Shown here: piece after piece, positions 8,830-12,743 of the stretch
How the letters are laid out: the number at the start of each line of letters is the position of its first letter
Position numbering within the stretch: the stretch's first letter is position 1
Source: UBA6164 sp964344895
GTDB taxonomy: Bacteria; Patescibacteriota; Gracilibacteria; BD1-5; UBA6164
DNA: 12,743 nucleotides
Reading direction: 5' to 3'
Assembly (NCBI GenBank): GCA_964344895.1
Contig: CAYFPB010000029.1
Span: 1-12,743 of the forward strand
The notes under the pieces: model-generated
The model's input: the letters and a program-made list of their open reading frames with translations, nothing else
Told to the model about the DNA's origin: nothing
Databases searched by the model: none
Made by a program: the position numbers and the translations under genes

Positions 8830-9126
8830 ATGAAGAAAATGTTTTGTAGTTTAGCTAAAAAGATGGGAACTTGTGTTCCAAGGTTATTTGTTGTTACATC
8901 ACTTATTGTTGCAACAATAGCCTCTGCCTTTACTTTGTATATGGAGTATTTAATTCATGAAATGACCATTATTGAAGTATCAATAACTTCTTTTCTGATA
9001 TTAGGATTTATGTTATTTTTGTATAAGTGTCAATTTGGTCAGTGTTCTTTTGGTCAGCCTGAAACTTGCTGAGGAGGAGTAGGGGGGGTAATAACAATAA
9101 TAAGTTGTAAGTTAAATTATTTCTAG
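8830..9126 (+). CDS. Small two-helix membrane protein with Cys-rich tail
   Basis: A 98-aa protein ending at TAG 9124-9126 if the TGA at 9070 is Gly, or 80 aa ending in PETC if that TGA is a stop. A basic N-terminus with Cys6 and Cys15 is followed by two likely membrane helices (about 19-37 and 48-65), then C-QFGQ-C-SFGQPET-C. Read-through adds GGGVGGVITIISCKLNYF. I do not recognise the family. Its four glycines before 9070 are all GGN and none is TGA, unlike every neighbour. It has a real Shine-Dalgarno sequence, more GCC/ACC/CTG/CAG codons, and a terminator far from its stop. These traits suggest recent import from a standard-code genome (inference). The exact 3' end is uncertain. Confidence 0.7.
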
Positions 9127-9166
9127 TGTATATTTACTTGATATATTACTGGGGGATAATTTTATT

Positions 9167-9194
9167 AAAGAGTTTTTTAACAAAAAAACTCTTT
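9167..9194 (+). terminator. Terminator after the small membrane-protein gene
   Basis: A 12-bp perfect stem AAAGAGTTTTTT / AAAAAACTCTTT with loop AACA and a T-run. It is 40 nt after the TAG at 9124 and 94 nt after the TGA at 9070. Confidence 0.85.
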
Positions 9195-9267
9195 TTTTTA
9201 TCTAAAAAATTTGATTATTTTACTGAAAATAATAAGATAAAAATATATTATTAAACATATTTAAAAA

Positions 9268-9816
9268 ATGAAAATTTGAATTAGTTGAGCATTTTCAACA
9301 GGAAAAACTACAATCCTGAATTTGTTAAAAAAAGAAAAAATATTAAAAAATTATTTTATACAAAATGAGTTAGCAAGAGAATATTTGGAGAATAATAATT
9401 TAAATGCTTGAGAGTTGTCTTTGGAATGACAGGAAAAGTTGCAAAATCATATTTTTGCTAATCAGGTAAATATAGAACAAAATAATGAAAAATTGATAAT
9501 AGATAATACTATTTTTGAAGGGATTGCATACTCTAAATGATTAAAAAATTACGATAAGATATATAATAAAGCTCTTGTTCATTATATATTAAATCCATAT
9601 GATATAATTTTTTATATACCACCAGAATTAAATATTGAAAATGATTGATTAAGGCATGTTGATAAAGAATTTCAAACTAAAATAGATAATAGGATCAGGA
9701 TTCTTATTTCTAAAGCAAAAAAGATAAATAATAATTTAAAAACTTTTACTATTACATGAACTAAAGATCAGAGAATATCCTCAATTATAGAAGTTTTAAA
9801 ACTACATAAGACTTAA
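9268..9816 (+). CDS. P-loop ATPase, AAA_28/NadR-like
   Basis: A 182-aa protein. MKIGISGAFSTGKTT carries the Walker A motif GAFSTGKT (7-14); Gly4 and Gly7 are TGA, which is direct support for TGA=Gly. The LIIDNTIFEG region (about 77-86) is a Walker B-like strand. DIIFYIPPELNIENDGLRHVD is the conserved part of AAA_28 proteins, related to the NadR kinase domain and deoxynucleoside kinases. It probably phosphorylates or hydrolyses a nucleotide-type substrate; which one is unknown. A single-gene unit in the cytoplasm. ATG follows an A-rich leader (ATTTAAAAAATG) with no Shine-Dalgarno sequence. The stop abuts a long terminator hairpin. Confidence 0.88.
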
Positions 9817-9855
9817 AAAAATAAAACAAGATTTTTAAAATCTTGTTTTATTTTT
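9817..9855. terminator. Bidirectional terminator between the ATPase gene and mraY
   Basis: Two perfect 19-nt arms (9817-9835 and 9837-9855) around a single T. The left arm starts one base after the ATPase stop. The right arm contains the mraY stop on - (9848-9850). Confidence 0.9.
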
Positions 9856-10912
9856 GTATAATATAGGTGATGATTCAGATAACTGAAGTAATAATTCAAA
9901 TTAACCATATTCTAAAAACTACATTTTCTTCACTCCATCAGATAGCTTCAAGATGATGATGAAAAGGAGCAATTCTAAAAATCTTTTTTCAGTTTCTAAG
10001 TTTTTTACTAGTAAGTTGTATGATAACACTTAAAGTTTCAAATATAAAAATGATTCATATAATAAGTAGTACAAATAGAGTATTTGTTATCATAGCAAGT
10101 ATTCAAAGAGTAGCTCATAGAGATAAGCTTCAAACATCTCACATATATATTTTAGCTGGTTTAACATTAAACCATAAAAATGCTATTAATGCTCAAACTA
10201 TACTTACGCATAATGCAGATAATAAAAACATTCATTGGTCAAAAGTTATATATGTATATATTGCATAAGAAAAAAGAAGTAATCATCAAGCAAGTCAATC
10301 TAATCAATCAGTGATATTTACACTATTAGCAGCAGAAATAATTACTAGTATAAATAGAGGAATAAAATATAGTCATATCTTAAAATCTTCTCAAAAAGGA
10401 TTATTTATTCATCTAACAAAATCTCAAGCTCAGTCTGTAATATTCCATCATAGTTTATAGTAAAACCAAAAAGCTCAAATAGCTGCAAATGTAGTTAATC
10501 AAAGCATCTTAACTCTAGCTGAAATTCATTTTGTTTTTCATATACCTCTTGTATTTAGGTAATCATCAATAAATCAGAGTAATCATATACTTGCTAAAGT
10601 GAATAAGGGTAGGTATGTTTCTTGTTTATTTAATAAAGAGTTATTAATTATATCTAGATTTTGTAATAATAGACTAACAAGAACCATTAAAAATACAACA
10701 AATATAATTACAACTCATCCCATGGAAGGTGTTCAAGTTTTATTTTTATGTAGTTTTGCAAATTCAGTAGCTTCTCAAATAGTAGCTTTTTCTCTTATTT
10801 GTTTTCCTAATTTGACTTTTTTTATAAAATCTATAAAAAAAGGCATTAAAAAAAGTCCTACAATAATAGTTGCTATTCAAAAAGCAAATATCGAAATCAA
10901 ATGTGAATCCAT
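9848..10912 (-). CDS. mraY: Phospho-MurNAc-pentapeptide translocase
   Basis: A 354-aa polytopic membrane enzyme that transfers phospho-MurNAc-pentapeptide from UDP to undecaprenyl phosphate, forming lipid I. Family motifs in order: KTGTPSMGG (58-66), the GFIDDY aspartates Asp116/Asp117, NSVNITDGLDGLAGG (196-210) with the catalytic-site Asp, PAKIYMGDVGSL (252-263) and PFHHHLE (316-322). About ten hydrophobic segments are spread along the protein, with length typical of MraY. At least five motif glycines are TGA. ATG 10912 is fixed because the preceding in-frame codon is TAA. It stands alone rather than in a division/cell-wall cluster. Confidence 0.96.
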
Positions 10913-11040
10913 TTATTTTTGTTTTTAGAAAAATATTGTTAGTCCTAGTTTATTAAAAACTTTCATTTTTACAAGTAAACTTTACAAAAAACTTAAAATA
11001 AATATTATGTTTATTGTTTATAAAGATAAAAAGTTAGATT
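10913..11040. promoter_or_regulatory. Divergent intergenic region between mraY and the phosphorylase-like gene
   Basis: For the + gene, TTTACA (10981-10986), a 16-nt spacer and TATTAT (11003-11008) form a plausible promoter. An inverted repeat TTTAC-AA-GTAAA (10968-10979) lies just upstream and could be an operator. No clear mraY promoter was found. Confidence 0.35.
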
Positions 11041-11583
11041 ATGGAATTCACAAAAACTATTATAACTACCAATAAAAAAATAGCTAAATTGGTGGAAGAG
11101 AGATTGAAAATGAAAAAAATATGAAATAATATATATGAAAGTGATAATGCTGAAGATAAAATTGTTCTTATTTGTTTAGATAAAACATATAAAGATCTTG
11201 AATGATTTTTAAAACAATTTTACCCAGATAAGGTTGTTTATGTATGATTAGCAAAAGCTAGTGATGATTTAGATATAAAATCTTGAGATGTAACTATACC
11301 AAATACTTTTATAAAAACATGAGAAAAACATCCTATTTTTTTAGAATATGCTATTTGAGAATCTTATGATTTAAAGAAATTTTGATTAATTTTAAGTTGA
11401 ATTTGTATTACATGACAAATAAATGAAGCAGCTGATATAGAGGATAATGAGGTATATGATATTTTAAGTATATTAAATGATAATAAACTACTAGAAAAAT
11501 CACTGGTAATAAAATCTATTAATACTGACAATGATGATAAATTATTGGTAAATGCTATTGATATAATGGAGTTGGTTTTATAA
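11041..11583 (+). CDS. Divergent nucleoside phosphorylase/nucleosidase-like protein
   Basis: A 180-aa protein. The segment VVYVGLAKASDDLDIKSGDV (65-84) followed by TIP resembles the core of the PNP/UDP phosphorylase and MTA/SAH nucleosidase superfamily (strand, Gly-x-Ala-x, then GDV-x-IP). A later segment ADIEDNEVYDIL sits where those enzymes have the substrate-binding Asp-Met-Glu followed by a helix, and the SINTDNDD near the end matches the usual Ser-Asp loop in position only. It is 40-60 residues shorter than typical members, and the phosphate or catalytic Asp is not certain. It may be a degenerate or specialised member. Function is not claimed beyond resemblance. It is a single-gene unit, divergent from mraY. 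Confidence 0.75.
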
Positions 11584-11610
11584 AAGAATATTTTTTAAAA
11601 ATATTCTTTT
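11582..11610 (+). terminator. Terminator of the phosphorylase-like gene
   Basis: Two perfect 14-nt arms (11582-11595 and 11597-11610) around one T, followed by ATTTTTAT. It starts inside the TAA stop. Confidence 0.85.
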
Positions 11611-11636
11611 ATTTTTATAATAAAAAAATCAGAAAA

Positions 11637-11674
11637 ATTATATATTAACATATTATAATATGTTAATATATAAT
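11637..11674. repeat. 38-bp perfect AT-rich palindrome
   Basis: ATTATATATTAACATATTA (11637-11655) is followed directly by its exact reverse complement (11656-11674). It lies between two terminators in a convergent spacer, so it is not needed as a terminator and no gene starts next to it. Confidence 0.8.
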
Positions 11675-11684
11675 AGAAAAATAA

Positions 11685-11711
11685 AAAACTTTAGATTTTT
11701 TCTAAAGTTTT
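11685..11711 (-). terminator. Terminator of the oxidoreductase gene
   Basis: An 11-bp stem AAAACTTTAGA / TCTAAAGTTTT with a 5-nt loop. On the - strand it ends in TTTTTTAT. It begins 9 nt after the - strand stop at 11721-11723. Confidence 0.82.
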
Positions 11712-11720
11712 AAATGTAGG

Positions 11721-12401
11721 TTAGTATTTTTCATAAAATATATTTTTATTATCTATTCATAACTCATTTAATTTCTCAATACTTGATTCAATCATAGCTG
11801 GAGCTCAGCAAATATAGAATTCATCAAACTTATTACAGTTTTGTTCAGTTATGTAATCAGTAGTATATCATTTATTTATTCATTCTATATCTGATCTACT
11901 TAAAAATATTTCAAAATCAAAATTATTATGATTCTTTGTTAATTGTTTTAATTCCTCTAGATAAAAAATATCATTTTCTTCTCTTAGTCAAAAAATCAAT
12001 TTTAGTTTTCAACCATTTTTATTATTAAGTGCTCATTTTATTTGATTATATAATGGAGCAAGACCTGTTCCTGTTCATATGAATAATTTATCTTTATTGT
12101 TTTCTTGTAATAAGAAGTGTCAAGCTGGTCATACTCATTTTAATATTTCTCATGTTTCTAATTCACAAATAAATTTACTTCATCATCTACCTCATTCATT
12201 TTGTTCCCGTTTTTTTATTATTAATTTAACTTTTTTTCAATCAAGTTCCAATATTGAATAAGCTCTTCATCAGATATTATCAAGCAGGAAGGTTATAAAT
12301 TGTCATGGTTTCATTACAAGTTCCTTTTCTCACTCAAAAATCATTTCAAATACATTGTGAGTTTTGTTCTTTTTTTCTATTAATTTAAAATTTTGTATCA
12401 C
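11721..12401 (-). CDS. FAD/NAD(P)-binding oxidoreductase (ferredoxin reductase type)
   Basis: A 226-aa protein with the two-domain ferredoxin-NADP+ reductase fold. The N-terminal FAD domain has MKPGQF (30-35) and the flavin-binding RAYS (46-49), then GVGPAGHF, which ends the domain. The NAD(P) domain has FIGTGTGLAPL (107-117) as the pyridine-nucleotide-binding loop and YICGAPAMIESS (196-207) near the end. There is no 2Fe-2S domain, so it needs a separate electron partner. No ATG exists between the upstream in-frame TAA and residue 20; GTG 12401 gives MIQNFKLIEKKNKTHNVFEM, which matches the usual first strand of the family. Redox partner and physiological role cannot be told from here. Confidence 0.88.
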
Positions 12402-12453
12402 TGTTTTTATTATTGTTAATAATTATTTGATATTAAGTATATTTATAATAAAA

Positions 12454-12480
12454 AGTTTTGCAATAAAAATTTGCAAAACT
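12454..12480 (-). terminator. Hairpin upstream of the oxidoreductase gene
   Basis: A 10-bp perfect stem AGTTTTGCAA / TTGCAAAACT with a 7-nt loop. On the - strand it is followed by TTTTATTATAAAT, so it could end a transcript entering from the right, or control the oxidoreductase gene 50 nt downstream. No gene is visible to its right. Confidence 0.5.
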
Positions 12481-12514
12481 ACAAAAATAAAGTATATTAA
12501 AACAGTATTAAAAT

Positions 12515-12586
12515 ACTCCCTCTGTCCTAACGGACATCTCCCTCCATGAGGGAGACAAAAAAGTTCCCCCTCATGGAGGGGGAGTT
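12515..12586. repeat. GC-rich palindromic repeat (copy 2), intergenic
   Basis: It starts ACTCCCTCTGTCC and ends GGGGGAGT, so its ends are inverted. Inside are three hairpins: TGTCC-taac-GGACA, CTCCCTC-cat-GAGGGAG and CCCCCTC-atg-GAGGGGG. The last two are inverted versions of each other. The first part is the same family as the repeat inside tilS. Confidence 0.8.
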
Positions 12587-12593
12587 TTTATTT

Positions 12594-12650
12594 ACATATA
12601 GTGGGTCATAAACCCCGGGCTTTAGCCCGAGAGGGGGTAACCCTATATGT
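12594..12650. repeat. Structured GC-rich inverted repeat
   Basis: Outer arms ACATATAG (12594-12601) and CTATATGT (12643-12650) enclose CCC/GGG pairs and the hairpin CGGGCT-tt-AGCCCG (12616-12629). Almost the whole element can fold into one long hairpin. It has no T-run and so is not a standard terminator. Confidence 0.75.
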
Positions 12651-12743
12651 AACATTGGGTCTAAACCCCACGGTTTCAACCTGATTTTCGTAAATTCTAG
12701 ACCGAAACCGGCCACTTTTGAAATATAGTACTGAAACTTGAGA

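Larger units (their letters stand above)
12402..12743. other. Gene-free right end filled with repeats
   Basis: I see no coding region in these 342 bases. They hold the hairpin at 12454, the palindromic repeat at 12515, the structured repeat at 12594, a second GGGTC(A)TAAACCCC unit (12603-12616 and 12657-12669) and an inverted pair CGGTTTC (12671-12677) / GAAACCG (12704-12710). G+C is clearly higher from 12515 to about 12715 than elsewhere in the window. Confidence 0.7.

Noticed and set aside
10020..10928. Two open frames of 82 and 109 codons on +
   Set aside because: Both are antisense shadows of mraY, which has full family motifs on the other strand.
12079..12549. Open frames at 12079-12261 and 12364-12549 on +
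   Set aside because: The first is antisense to the oxidoreductase. The second spans the start region of that gene and the hairpin and has no motif.
12515..12670. CRISPR-like repeats
   Set aside because: The units differ in length, are palindromic and are not separated by regular spacers.
12655..12712. Possible tRNA (GGTTTCAACC looks like a T-arm)
   Set aside because: There is no acceptor stem, anticodon arm or proper T-loop sequence around it.
12527..12715. 62-codon open frame on the - strand
   Set aside because: It lies wholly within the GC-rich hairpin repeats; its residues reflect the repeat units and it has no ribosome binding site or family resemblance.

Overview
The window is AT-rich and dense with genes that use TGA as a glycine codon. 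Read with the standard code, almost every gene breaks into short fragments. Read with TGA=Gly (translation table 25), long intact proteins appear. The recoded glycines fall on family-invariant positions: the P-loop of an ATPase, the MurC GIGGIG and GTHGK motifs, the MraY DGLDG and MGD motifs, and the TIG of BspA-type leucine-rich repeats. That code is known from Absconditabacteria (SR1) and Gracilibacteria (BD1-5) in the Patescibacteria/CPR, so this is most likely chromosomal DNA of one of them. TGG still encodes Trp. Every well-supported gene whose stop is visible ends in TAA.

Layout, left to right: the tail of an upstream gene and its terminator (1-64). A large pilin-like surface protein on + (206-2626) carries a FISUMP domain and BspA-type LRRs. 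It converges on tilS on - (2667-3695). Divergent from tilS is a + strand operon: Nudix hydrolase, unknown 345-aa protein, HAD phosphatase (3760-5820). It converges on a - strand pair, murC then an RNHCP zinc-ribbon protein (7491 down to 5822). Divergent from murC is an unknown 366-aa protein on + (7622-8722). A small two-helix membrane protein (8830-9126) and a P-loop ATPase (9268-9816) follow on +. mraY is on - (9848-10912). Divergent from it is a nucleoside-phosphorylase-like protein on + (11041-11583), convergent with an FAD/NAD(P) oxidoreductase on - (11721-12401). The last 340 bases have no gene and hold GC-rich palindromic repeats.

Together the genes give two peptidoglycan-precursor steps (MurC, MraY), tRNA-Ile lysidine modification (TilS), a possible nucleotide or metabolite clean-up operon (Nudix, HAD), a redox enzyme and a large adhesin-like surface protein. 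Transcription units alternate strands and end in long, near-perfect hairpins that start at or inside the stop codons.

The most unusual points are: (i) a GC-rich palindromic repeat inserted in frame in tilS, with a relative at the right end; (ii) the small membrane-protein gene at 8830, which differs from its neighbours in ribosome binding site, glycine codons, stop codon and terminator spacing and so looks imported; (iii) the pilin/FISUMP/LRR fusion; (iv) two sizeable proteins I could not assign to a family.
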